A stretch of 6,201 nucleotides of DNA from an uncultured Shinella sp. (GTDB taxonomy: Bacteria > Pseudomonadota > Alphaproteobacteria > Rhizobiales > Rhizobiaceae), in contig CAMLOC010000236.1 in assembly GCA_946481465.1 (NCBI GenBank), positions 1 to 6,201 of the forward strand, written 5' to 3'. Numbering within the stretch: position 1 is the stretch's first letter; each line of letters opens with the position of its first letter. A model generated the notes under the pieces. The model saw only the letters and a list, made by a program, of their open reading frames with translations, was not told the origin of the DNA and did no database searches. This document shows positions 1 to 5,339 of this stretch, piece after piece. Both the position numbers and the translations under genes were made by a program.

Positions 1-485
1 TGGGCGAGGCCGGCGCGAAGCGTGAAGGCCTGCCCGCCGGCGGCAATGACGGCCCCGTCGGGAAGCGCGGCCAGGGGCTCGGTGATGGGGTGGAGGCGCT
101 TTTCGCGATGGTCCAGGCGTTCCGCGTGCAGGGTCGCATCCATCGCGCCGGCTGAAGGCGGTGCCGTGTTCTTCGCCGCTGCCCAGTGGGCCTGGAAGCG
201 CTGTGCGGCCTCCCTTCGGCAGAAGAAGCAGGGGCGGTGGCCGGCGGCAAGAGCGACCGCCTCGTCGAGGAAGAACAGTTCGGTCCAGCTCCGTCCCCCC
301 ATCACCGGCCGGCGGCGGCCCCGGAAGTCGCAGAGGCAGATCAGCCAGGCCCTGGACGTCCAGCGTTTCGGGAGCAGGGTTCTTGTCGCCGGATCATGGA
401 TGATGCCGCGATTGCCGGTGAAGAGGCCGCGTTGCGGAAGCGCGACGATCTCGCCGAAGGGCGTGACACGGTTCTGAAGAGGCAT
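1..485 (-). CDS. Conserved hypothetical protein, C-terminus beyond left edge
   Basis: This minus-strand frame is open from the ATG at 485-483 to the window edge, giving 161 whole codons with no stop. The protein begins MPLQNRVTPFGEIVALPQRG and continues with a strongly patterned region: GNRGIIHDPATRTL (residues 24-37), RWTSRAW (41-47), FRGRRRPVMG (54-63), WTELFFLDEA (67-76) and AGHRPCFFCRREA (81-93). From memory this matches a widely conserved proteobacterial family that is annotated only as hypothetical; I know of no experimental function. C86 and C89 form a CxxC pair and C50 and C52 a CxC pair, which could bind a metal such as zinc, but this is inference. There is no signal peptide or membrane segment in the visible part, so it is probably cytoplasmic. 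A GGGAAAG stretch lies a few bases upstream of the ATG. It follows the LysR gene on the same strand after 78 bp and could be cotranscribed with it. Confidence 0.85.
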   Translation of the reverse strand, partial: MPLQNRVTPFGEIVALPQRGLFTGNRGIIHDPATRTLLPKRWTSRAWLICLCDFRGRRRPVMGGRSWTELFFLDEAVALAAGHRPCFFCRREAAQRFQAHWAAAKNTAPPSAGAMDATLHAERLDHREKRLHPITEPLAALPDGAVIAAGGQAFTLRAGLA

Positions 486-563
486 GGGGCTTTCCCGGCT
501 CGAGCGACGGCCCCATCCTATCCCCGAAGGCCCGTGTCGTCTCCCCTCTCGTATCGCCGGCGA

Positions 564-1469
564 TCAGCCTTCCGATGCCCGCATCAGCGGATCCTCGTGT
601 ATCGCATCGGCCAGGAAGTCCAGCACCGCCCGCACGCGCGGCGGCACGTTGCGGCGCGAGGCATAGACCACGTTGATCGGCAGCCGCGTCGGCCGGAAGT
701 CCGGCATGACATGGACGAGGGCGCCGCTCTCGATGTCGGGCAGCGCGAGGATATGGGAGAGGATCGAGAGGCCCGCGCCGGCAAGCGTCGCCCGGTGTAC
801 CGCGACGGCGTTGTCGGCGGTCAGCCGCGGCGTGATGCGCACGGGAATATCGCGCGCGCCGTCTGAGAACGACCAGAAGCGGTTGTCCCCTGCCCGCCGG
901 TAGCAGATGCAATCATGGGCGGCGAGGTCTTCCGGTCTTGCGGGCCGGCCGCGCCTTTGAAGATAAGCGGGCGCGGCGACGAGGAACGCGGTCGTCCAGC
1001 CGAGCCGGCGGACGATCAGGCTGTTGTCGGCGACGGGGCCGAGGCGCACTTCGAGGTCGATCCCGTCCTGCACGAGATCGGACCCCTCCCCCTTGAGGAG
1101 CAGGTCTACCGAGAGGCCGGGGTGGCGGGCGAGGAAGGCCGCCATCCTGTCGCTGAGGAAAAGGCCGAGCGGCGCCGGCACGGAGAGCCGCGCCTTGCCG
1201 GAGGCCCCTTCCCCTTCCTGGCCAAGCCCGCCGAGTTCCTCGACCGCCTCCAGGACGCGCCTCGCCATGGGGATCATGCGCTCCCCTTCCGCGGTCAGGG
1301 CCAGCGCCGTGGTCGTGCGGTGGAGAAGCCGCATATTGAGCCGGGCCTCCAGCGCGGACACCTGCCGCGAGACGGCGGGCTGCGTGAGACCGAGATCGAG
1401 AGCCGCGGCGGAAAACGACGACGTTTCCGCCACGCGCAGGAATGTCCGCAGCGCCGAGACGATATCCAT
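564..1469 (-). CDS. LysR-family transcriptional regulator (divergent from the CxxC-protein/cupin operon)
   Basis: The 301-residue protein has the normal LysR length and plan. An N-terminal winged helix-turn-helix spans about residues 3-62, with the recognition part SFSAAALDLGLTQPAVSRQV at 18-37 followed by LLHRTTTALALTAEGE. A periplasmic-binding-protein-like effector domain runs from about residue 90 to the end. I chose the ATG at 1469-1467, which starts MDIVSALRTF as LysR proteins usually do and has AAGGG about 9 bases upstream. The frame stays open to an upstream ATG at 1490 (adding MSKGMRI), but that start has no Shine-Dalgarno sequence and lies inside an inverted repeat (1488-1513) that looks like an operator. 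It is transcribed away from the operon starting at 1597, the classical arrangement for a LysR regulator and its target. The effector is unknown. The effector domain carries no unusual residues that I can identify. Confidence 0.93.
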   Translation of the reverse strand: MDIVSALRTFLRVAETSSFSAAALDLGLTQPAVSRQVSALEARLNMRLLHRTTTALALTAEGERMIPMARRVLEAVEELGGLGQEGEGASGKARLSVPAPLGLFLSDRMAAFLARHPGLSVDLLLKGEGSDLVQDGIDLEVRLGPVADNSLIVRRLGWTTAFLVAAPAYLQRRGRPARPEDLAAHDCICYRRAGDNRFWSFSDGARDIPVRITPRLTADNAVAVHRATLAGAGLSILSHILALPDIESGALVHVMPDFRPTRLPINVVYASRRNVPPRVRAVLDFLADAIHEDPLMRASEG

Positions 1470-1487
1470 GATCCTCATACCCTTCGA

Positions 1488-1513
1488 CATAAGCGTTATG
1501 CAGAAAGCTTATG
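1488..1513. promoter_or_regulatory. Candidate LysR operator, CATAAGC / GCTTATG inverted repeat
   Basis: CATAAGC (1488-1494) and GCTTATG (1507-1513) form a perfect 7-bp inverted repeat with a 12-bp spacer. A nested repeat CATAA, GCG, TTATG occupies 1488-1500, and a T-N11-A pattern (1490 and 1502) lies within. It sits between the LysR gene and the divergent operon, ending 10 bp upstream of that operon's predicted -35. If transcription starts near 1558, the repeat spans about -70 to -45, where LysR proteins usually bind to activate. Binding by this LysR protein is inferred from position only. Confidence 0.55.
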
Positions 1514-1523
1514 CCGTTCCGGC

Positions 1524-1551
1524 TTTACAATCCAGCGATTAAGGATATTAA
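1524..1551 (+). promoter_or_regulatory. Predicted sigma-70-type promoter of the CxxC-protein/cupin operon
   Basis: TTTACA (1524-1529; 5 of 6 to TTGACA) and TATTAA (1546-1551; 4 of 6 to TATAAT) are separated by 16 bp. The -10 falls inside the first of two tandem palindromes (1539-1561), so a protein bound there would block RNA polymerase. The predicted start site is near 1558, leaving the second palindrome in the initial transcribed region. This is a visual prediction only. Confidence 0.45.
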
Positions 1552-1561
1552 ATATCCATAA
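1539..1561. promoter_or_regulatory. Candidate Rrf2 operator, copy 1 (upstream of CxxC-protein gene)
   Basis: The 23-bp site reads TTAAGGATA, then TTAAA, then TATCCATAA. The 9-bp arms are inverted repeats with one mismatch. The core GGATA, 5 bp, TATCC is identical in layout to copy 2 (1558-1580) and to the palindrome in front of the Rrf2 gene (3106-3128). It overlaps the predicted -10. Assignment to the Rrf2 protein is inference from this shared motif. Confidence 0.65.
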
Positions 1562-1580
1562 GGATAAATAATATCCTTAA
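1558..1580. promoter_or_regulatory. Candidate Rrf2 operator, copy 2 (upstream of CxxC-protein gene)
   Basis: The 23-bp site reads ATAAGGATA, then AATAA, then TATCCTTAA, with only the outermost arm position mismatched. It overlaps copy 1 by 4 bp, and the two centres are 19 bp apart, so two dimers could bind side by side. Because the copies are alike, the outermost arms also form a 12-bp perfect inverted repeat (1538-1549 with 1570-1581). The left arm ATAAGGATA differs by one base from ATACGGATA at the Rrf2 promoter. Confidence 0.65.
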
Positions 1581-1596
1581 TTGACGGAGCAACGAC

Positions 1597-2076
1597 ATGA
1601 CCCAGCGAGTGAACTACGCCCAGCAATCCCCGGAACTCTTCAGGAAGATCTCCGAGCTCAGCATGGCGCTGAAGGACAGCGTCATCGAACAGAAGATTCG
1701 TGACCTCGTGAACCTGCGTGCCTCGCAGATGAACGGTTGCGCCTTCTGTGTCGACATGCATGTGAAGGAAGCGAGAATCCACGGCGAGAGCGAATTGCGC
1801 CTCCACCACGTCGCCATCTGGCGCGAATCGAACCTCTTCATCCCCCGCGAGCGCGCCGCCCTCGCCTGGACCGAGGCGCTGACCCGGCTGCCGGAAGGCG
1901 GCATTCCCGACGACCTCTACGAGCGGGTGCGCGGCCAGCTCTCCGAGAAGGAAATCTCGGACCTCACCTTCTCGGTCATGACGATCAACGCCTGGAACCG
2001 CGTCAGCGTCGCATTCCGGTCCGTCCCGGGTTCCGCCGACAAGGCCTATGGCCTCGACAAGGCCGGCCTCAACTGA
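1597..2076 (+). CDS. AhpD-like / carboxymuconolactone decarboxylase family protein
   Basis: The 159-residue protein belongs to the carboxymuconolactone decarboxylase (CMD)/AhpD fold family. The signature is LVNLRASQMNGCAFCVDMH (residues 37-55): C48 and C51 form the CxxC redox pair and H55 lies four residues after the second cysteine, as in AhpD-type proteins that use the cysteines to reduce peroxides. A second conserved helix region is AIWRESNLFIPRERAALAWTEAL (about 72-94), and the C-terminal part SDLTFSVMTINAWNR (about 128-142) completes the all-helical fold. No signal peptide is seen, so it should act in the cytoplasm. The CxxC makes a peroxidase or disulfide-reductase role more likely than a true decarboxylase, but the substrate is unknown. 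GGAG lies 7 bases before the ATG. The gene is first in an operon with the cupin gene 26 bp downstream, and its promoter carries two candidate Rrf2 operators and a candidate LysR site. Confidence 0.93.
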   Translation: MTQRVNYAQQSPELFRKISELSMALKDSVIEQKIRDLVNLRASQMNGCAFCVDMHVKEARIHGESELRLHHVAIWRESNLFIPRERAALAWTEALTRLPEGGIPDDLYERVRGQLSEKEISDLTFSVMTINAWNRVSVAFRSVPGSADKAYGLDKAGLN

Positions 2077-2102
2077 TCGCTTAGCAAAGGGAGACCGTAT
2101 CC

Positions 2103-2519
2103 ATGACCAGACCCCTCCTCCTTACCGCCGCCCTTGCCGCGACGGTCCTGACCGCCGTCCCCGGCGCGTCTCTGGCCGGCGATGCCTCGAAGGTGACGCT
2201 CGTCTATGAACACGAACTGCCCAATGTCCCGGGCAAGAGCATCCGCGGCGTGCTTGTCGAATATCCGCCCGGCGGTTCTTCCGAGGGGCACACCCATCCC
2301 TCCTCGGCGTTCATCTACGCGACCGTGCTGGAAGGGGCGATCCGCAGCCAGGTCAATGACGGCCCGGTCGAAGTCTACCACGCCGGGGAGAACTTCTCCG
2401 AGATGCCGGGCGACCGGCACGGCGTCAGCGCGAACGATAGCGAGACCGAGCCCGCCCGGCTGCTTGCGGTGTTCGTCGTCGACACGGACGAGACGGAACT
2501 CGTCTATCCGCTGAAATGA
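2103..2519 (+). CDS. Exported cupin-domain protein
   Basis: The 138-residue protein starts with a Sec-type signal peptide: a short positive start (MTR), a hydrophobic core to about residue 20 and a likely cut after GASLA (A25). It is therefore predicted to be periplasmic. The remainder is a single small cupin barrel. Motif 1 is EGHTHPSSAFIYATVLEG (61-78) with metal ligands H63 and H65; motif 2 is GENFSEMPGDRHGVSAN (95-111) with H106. The glutamate that usually follows HxH in motif 1 is absent (A69 at that place), so the metal site probably has three histidines only or uses another ligand. The substrate is unknown; small cupins of this kind may be dioxygenases, isomerases or binding proteins. 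GGGAG lies 9 bases upstream of the ATG. It is the second and apparently last gene of the operon, since a convergent gene follows after 81 bp. Confidence 0.9.
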   Translation: MTRPLLLTAALAATVLTAVPGASLAGDASKVTLVYEHELPNVPGKSIRGVLVEYPPGGSSEGHTHPSSAFIYATVLEGAIRSQVNDGPVEVYHAGENFSEMPGDRHGVSANDSETEPARLLAVFVVDTDETELVYPLK

Positions 2520-2527
2520 CGACAGGC

Positions 2528-2553
2528 GGCCGGGCGGGACAACCGGCCCGGCC
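2528..2553. terminator. GC-rich hairpin between convergent genes, possible terminator
   Basis: GGCCGGGC (2528-2535) and GCCCGGCC (2546-2553) are perfect 8-bp inverted repeats with a 10-base loop. They lie in the 81-bp gap between the ends of the cupin and Rrf2 genes. A second self-complementary stretch, GGGCCGGCCC, follows at 2571-2580. Neither hairpin is followed by a T-run on either strand, so these are not classical intrinsic terminators. They may still help end or stabilise both transcripts. Confidence 0.4.
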
Positions 2554-2600
2554 TTCCCTCGCGGCGCGACGGGCCGGCCCTGGACCCATAGCGGGAGGGT

Positions 2601-3089
2601 TCAACCCGCCCGCTTCAGCACCCACTCGGATGTGCTTCGCAACAGGGCCGGCGGAATGTCCTTTTCCAGCGTTCCCAGAAGGTCGGCCAGGCTGACGGCG
2701 CGAAGCCGCGCCCGCCAGGCCTCGTCCGCGTCCCACATGACGCGGGCGATCGCGCAGGGTCCCGTGTCGCAAAAGCCCTCCGGGCGACAGGGATTGTTGG
2801 CGCGGATATTGTTGCAGGCGAAGGTGCGTTCCTTTCCCTCGACCGCCTCCACCACATCCAGGAAGCTGATATCGGCCGGGCGGAGGGCCAGACGGTAGCC
2901 GCCGCTCGGGCCGAGCGTCGATTCCACGAGCTTCGCCTGCGACAGGCCCTGCAGCGCCTTGGACAGGTATTCCTTCGGCAGGCCGTGGAGTTCGGCGAGC
3001 GCCTTGGTGGAGAGATAGCGCCCGCTCGGAAGTCCGGCGAGAATGGCGCAGCAATGCAGCGCCCATTCGACTTGGCTCTTGAGGATCAT
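2601..3089 (-). CDS. Rrf2-family transcriptional regulator with four-cysteine cluster
   Basis: The 162-residue protein has the length and order of Rrf2 proteins (relatives of IscR, NsrR, RirA and CymR). The N-terminal winged helix-turn-helix covers about residues 5-66 and includes the hallmark LPKEYLSKALQGLSQAKLVE (37-56) and GPSGGYRLAL (60-69). The dimerisation helix begins at ISFLDVVEAVEG (74-85). Cysteines C92, C101, C107 and C112 lie just after it, in the loop that holds the Fe-S ligands of IscR and NsrR; C13 and C14 are in the first helix. The spacing (8, 5 and 4 residues between) differs from the three-cysteine patterns I know, so the cofactor cannot be named. Its promoter (3105-3129) carries a perfect palindrome repeated twice before the CxxC-protein operon. 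It probably represses both itself and that operon. The ATG at 3089 has AGGAACGGG shortly upstream. It converges on the cupin gene and follows the second LysR gene after 62 bp. Confidence 0.94.
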   Translation of the reverse strand: MILKSQVEWALHCCAILAGLPSGRYLSTKALAELHGLPKEYLSKALQGLSQAKLVESTLGPSGGYRLALRPADISFLDVVEAVEGKERTFACNNIRANNPCRPEGFCDTGPCAIARVMWDADEAWRARLRAVSLADLLGTLEKDIPPALLRSTSEWVLKRAG

Positions 3090-3104
3090 CGAACCCGTTC
3101 CTGT

Positions 3105-3129
3105 AATACGGATAAAATATATCCGTATT
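3105..3129. promoter_or_regulatory. Candidate autoregulatory Rrf2 operator, 10-bp perfect palindrome arms
   Basis: AATACGGATA (3105-3114) and TATCCGTATT (3120-3129) are perfect inverted repeats around the 5-bp spacer AAATA. The site lies 16-40 bp upstream of the Rrf2 ATG and covers the predicted -10. The GGATA, 5 bp, TATCC core matches the two sites at 1539-1580 exactly. Rrf2 regulators commonly repress their own genes through such AT-rich palindromes; binding here is inferred. Confidence 0.75.
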
Positions 3130-3144
3130 GTCGGCGCTTGTAAA
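3116..3144 (-). promoter_or_regulatory. Predicted sigma-70-type promoter of the Rrf2 gene
   Basis: On the minus strand, TTTACA (3144-3139; 5 of 6 to TTGACA) is followed after 17 bp by TATATT (3121-3116; 5 of 6 to TATAAT). The -10 sits in the middle of the palindrome 3105-3129. The -35 hexamer is the same as that predicted for the CxxC-protein operon at 1524-1529, where the -10 also falls inside an operator. Confidence 0.6.
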
Positions 3145-3151
3145 CGCGATC

Positions 3152-4063
3152 TCAGTCGTCGGCGCCGGCGCCCTGCCAGGTGCCGACCAGCATGCGCCGG
3201 AAATGCTCGGCGGCGGGCGAGAGCGTGGCGGCGCGGCGGCGCACGATGCCGATCGTGCGGGAAATCCGCGGCGCGCCCAGCGGCCGCGTGACGATGATCG
3301 GATGGTCCGGCCCAGGGGTCGCGGTGCGGGGCAGAACGGAGATGCCGAGGCCGGCCTCCACCAGGCCGAGCGACGTCGACAGGTGCGTCACCTCATAGGA
3401 CCAGCGCAGCTCGATATTGGCGCGTGCCAGCGCCGCATCCAGCATGGTGCGGTTGCCGCTGGAGCGGTGTACGGTGATCAGCCGGTAGGGTGCAAGGTCC
3501 GTCCAGCCCACCTCCTGCAGACCCGCCAGCGGATGGTCGCGCCGCGCCGCCAGCACGAACGGGTCCTCGGCGATCCGGTCGAAGAGGAGGTCGGGGTCCG
3601 ACGTTCCCATGAAGTTGATGCCGAACTCCACCTCCCCGCGCGAGACGGCCTGGAGGCCCTCGGTCGCCGTCAGGTCGAGGATGCGGAAGCGGATATCGGG
3701 ATATTCCTGGTTGAACTGCTTGATCACGGTCGGCAGGAAATAGAAGGCCGCCGTCGGCAGGCAGGCGATCGTCACCAGCTCGCTGCGCCGCAGCCGCCGG
3801 TCGCGGGCGGCAAAGAGCGAACCGTCGAACTCCTCCAGCATGCGCTGCACGAGCGGCATCAGTTCGAGGCCGAGCGCCGTCGGGGAGACGTGGCGGGTGG
3901 TGCGCTCAAGCAGCGGCGCGCCGATGGAGGCCTCCAGCTTCTGGATGCGGCGGCTGAGCGCCGGCTGCGACAGGTTGAGGGCCTCCGCTGCGCGATGGAA
4001 GCTTTCCAGCTCCACCACGCCGAGAAAAGCGCGAAGGTCCAGGATTTCGCAATTAATGCGCAT
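3152..4063 (-). CDS. LysR-family transcriptional regulator (divergent from the TTT transporter)
   Basis: The 303-residue protein is a full-length LysR regulator. The winged helix-turn-helix occupies about residues 8-65, with SFHRAAEALNLSQPALSRRI at 21-40 and the following LLERTTRHVSPTALG. The effector-binding domain runs from about residue 92 (RRSELVTIACLPTAAFYFLP) onward and includes GISVLPRTATPGP, a typical late LysR segment. The ATG at 4063 gives a normal LysR N-terminus but has no clear Shine-Dalgarno sequence. The gene is divergent from the tripartite tricarboxylate transporter operon, with 175 bp between the two start codons, so it most likely controls that operon in response to the transported acid or a metabolite of it. 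The effector is unknown. The next gene on the same strand, encoding the Rrf2 regulator, has its own promoter and so is probably not simply cotranscribed. Confidence 0.93.
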   Translation of the reverse strand: MRINCEILDLRAFLGVVELESFHRAAEALNLSQPALSRRIQKLEASIGAPLLERTTRHVSPTALGLELMPLVQRMLEEFDGSLFAARDRRLRRSELVTIACLPTAAFYFLPTVIKQFNQEYPDIRFRILDLTATEGLQAVSRGEVEFGINFMGTSDPDLLFDRIAEDPFVLAARRDHPLAGLQEVGWTDLAPYRLITVHRSSGNRTMLDAALARANIELRWSYEVTHLSTSLGLVEAGLGISVLPRTATPGPDHPIIVTRPLGAPRISRTIGIVRRRAATLSPAAEHFRRMLVGTWQGAGADD

Positions 4064-4238
4064 GACACATCACTGATCCAAAATTTTGCACTTAACTTAA
4101 TAATGCCGCTGGCGCATATCTTTCAAGGGAGAAAGAAGGGATGAAGTCGGCCCGTCGCAATCATGGGCTTGGCGTTTCCAACTTTCATGTGTACCTTTGT
4201 ATACATTTGAACGCATTGCCATCGTGGGAGGAAAAAAC
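4064..4238. promoter_or_regulatory. Divergent control region between LysR gene and TTT operon
   Basis: This 175-bp gap is markedly more AT-rich than its neighbours at 4070-4105. It contains the 10-bp palindrome CAAAATTTTG (4079-4088), the direct repeat CTTAACTTAA (4091-4100), and a hairpin or operator-like repeat at 4187-4206. I could not place a convincing -35/-10 pair on the plus strand. No copy of the GGATA/TATCC Rrf2 motif is present, so the Rrf2 protein probably does not act here. Confidence 0.5.
4187..4206. promoter_or_regulatory. Inverted repeat around TGTATACA upstream of the TTT operon
   Basis: ATGTGTAC (4187-4194), the loop CTTT, and GTATACAT (4199-4206) pair over 8 bp with one G-T position that would wobble-pair in RNA. 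The right arm contains the perfect palindrome TGTATACA (4198-4205), a core resembling operators of FadR-type GntR regulators. It ends 32 bp before the start codon. It could be a DNA site for a regulator encoded elsewhere or a small mRNA leader hairpin. Confidence 0.35.
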
Positions 4239-5339
4239 ATGGCTGATTTTACGCGTCGTCAACTGCTGGCCGCCGGCTCCGCCGCCGCGGCTGTGGGGCT
4301 TATGGGAGTGCGCCCCGCCTTTTCCCAGGCATCCGTCGATTTCGCCGGTAAGACGATCGAATGGTGGATGCCCTTCTCCGAAGGGGGCGGCTCGGATGTC
4401 TGGGCCCGCTTCTTCGCACCGTACCTGTCGAAATATCTGCCGGGCAACCCCAACGTCATCGTGCGCAACGTGCCCGGCGGCGGTTCGATCACCGGTTCGA
4501 ACGAGTTCGTCGCCCGTGCGCGGCCGGATGGGCTCGCCATCCTGGGCACGTCCGGCTCGACGCAGTTCCCGTTCCTGCTCGGCGATCCGCGCGTGCGCTA
4601 CGACTATGCCAAGCTGATCCCCGTGCTCGTCTCGCCGACCGGCGGCGTCTGTTACCTGCCCGCCAAATTCGAGGTTAAATCGGCCGCCGATCTCGGCAAG
4701 CTCAAGGACCAGGAACTGGTCTACGGCAGCCAGGGCGCAACCTCGCTCGACCTCGTGCCGATGCTCGCCTTCCGTCTGCTCGGCCTCAATGTCCGCCATG
4801 TCTTCGGCATGCAGGGACGCGGCGACGGGCGGCTTGCCTTCGAGCGCGGCGAGGCGACGATCGACTACCAGACCTCGTCCGCCTACCTCACCAACGTCAC
4901 GCCGCTCGTCGAGGCCGGCACGGCCGTGCCGATCTTCTCCTGGGGCGTTCTCGACGCCAACGGTGATGTCGCGCGCGATCCGACCTTCCCCGACCTGCCG
5001 CACTTCGTCGAAGCCTATGAGATGATGCACGGCAAGAAGCCGTCCGGCGTGGAATACGATGCCTATCTCGCCTTCTTCGGCTCCGGTTTTGCGGCCCAGA
5101 AGCCCTGCATGCTGCCGGAAGGCACCTCGGCGGATATCGTGGCGACCTATCGCAAGGCCTTTTCCGATGCGGTGGCCGACCCCGAACTGCAGAAGGCCAA
5201 GGCCGAGGTTCTCGGCGACTACACGCAGGCCGTCGGCGCCGATATCGAGAAGCTCTACGCCGTGGCGACGTCGATCAAGCCCGAAGCGCGCGAATGGGTG
5301 CGCAACTTCCTGACGACGGAATACCAGGTCAAGCTCTGA
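4239..5339 (+). CDS. Tripartite tricarboxylate transporter substrate-binding protein (TctC family)
   Basis: The 366-residue protein is the extracytoplasmic solute-binding subunit of a TTT system. It captures a carboxylate in the periplasm and delivers it to the TctA/TctB membrane pair. The N-terminus has a twin-arginine signal, FTRRQLLAAGSAAAAVGL (R6 and R7, hydrophobic stretch to about 23), with likely cleavage after AFS or SQA (29-31). Family features follow: WWMPFSEGGGSDVWARFFA (42-60), PNVIVRNVPGGGSITGSNEF (71-90) and ARPDGLAILG (94-103), which form the start of the first binding lobe. The start at 4239 is chosen because GGGAGG lies 7 bases upstream and the signal peptide begins there; an ATG 42 bases earlier in frame has no such support. 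The ligand cannot be named. It is the first gene of the operon and is divergent from a LysR gene. At 366 residues it is somewhat longer than many TctC proteins. Confidence 0.92.
   Translation: MADFTRRQLLAAGSAAAAVGLMGVRPAFSQASVDFAGKTIEWWMPFSEGGGSDVWARFFAPYLSKYLPGNPNVIVRNVPGGGSITGSNEFVARARPDGLAILGTSGSTQFPFLLGDPRVRYDYAKLIPVLVSPTGGVCYLPAKFEVKSAADLGKLKDQELVYGSQGATSLDLVPMLAFRLLGLNVRHVFGMQGRGDGRLAFERGEATIDYQTSSAYLTNVTPLVEAGTAVPIFSWGVLDANGDVARDPTFPDLPHFVEAYEMMHGKKPSGVEYDAYLAFFGSGFAAQKPCMLPEGTSADIVATYRKAFSDAVADPELQKAKAEVLGDYTQAVGADIEKLYAVATSIKPEAREWVRNFLTTEYQVKL

Noticed and set aside
553..564. ATCGCCGGCGAT, a 12-bp palindrome touching the stop codon of the first LysR gene
   Set aside because: Short GC palindromes are common in such DNA; it has no loop, no T-run and no second copy.
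915..1571. 218-residue plus-strand open frame opposite the first LysR gene
   Set aside because: It overlaps a clear LysR gene in antisense and runs through the operator region before 1597.
1538..1581. 12-bp perfect inverted repeat with a 20-bp centre, considered as a terminator or RNA hairpin
   Set aside because: It is AT-rich, lies upstream of a start codon, and is fully explained by two tandem operator palindromes.
1491..1596. Possible short leader peptide gene between the divergent promoters
   Set aside because: No ATG or GTG with a ribosome-binding site and an in-frame stop was found apart from the start at 1597.
3128..4144. 338-residue plus-strand open frame opposite the second LysR gene
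   Set aside because: It is a shadow of the LysR gene, with low-complexity composition (Arg, Ala, Gly, Gln) and no recognisable domain.
4141..4617. Open frame with a good Shine-Dalgarno-like stretch (AAGGGAGAAAGAAGGG) ahead of its ATG
   Set aside because: It runs out of frame through the TctC gene and encodes a Pro/Arg/Ser-rich shadow after about residue 40. Initiation there is possible as a leader effect but no product can be supported.
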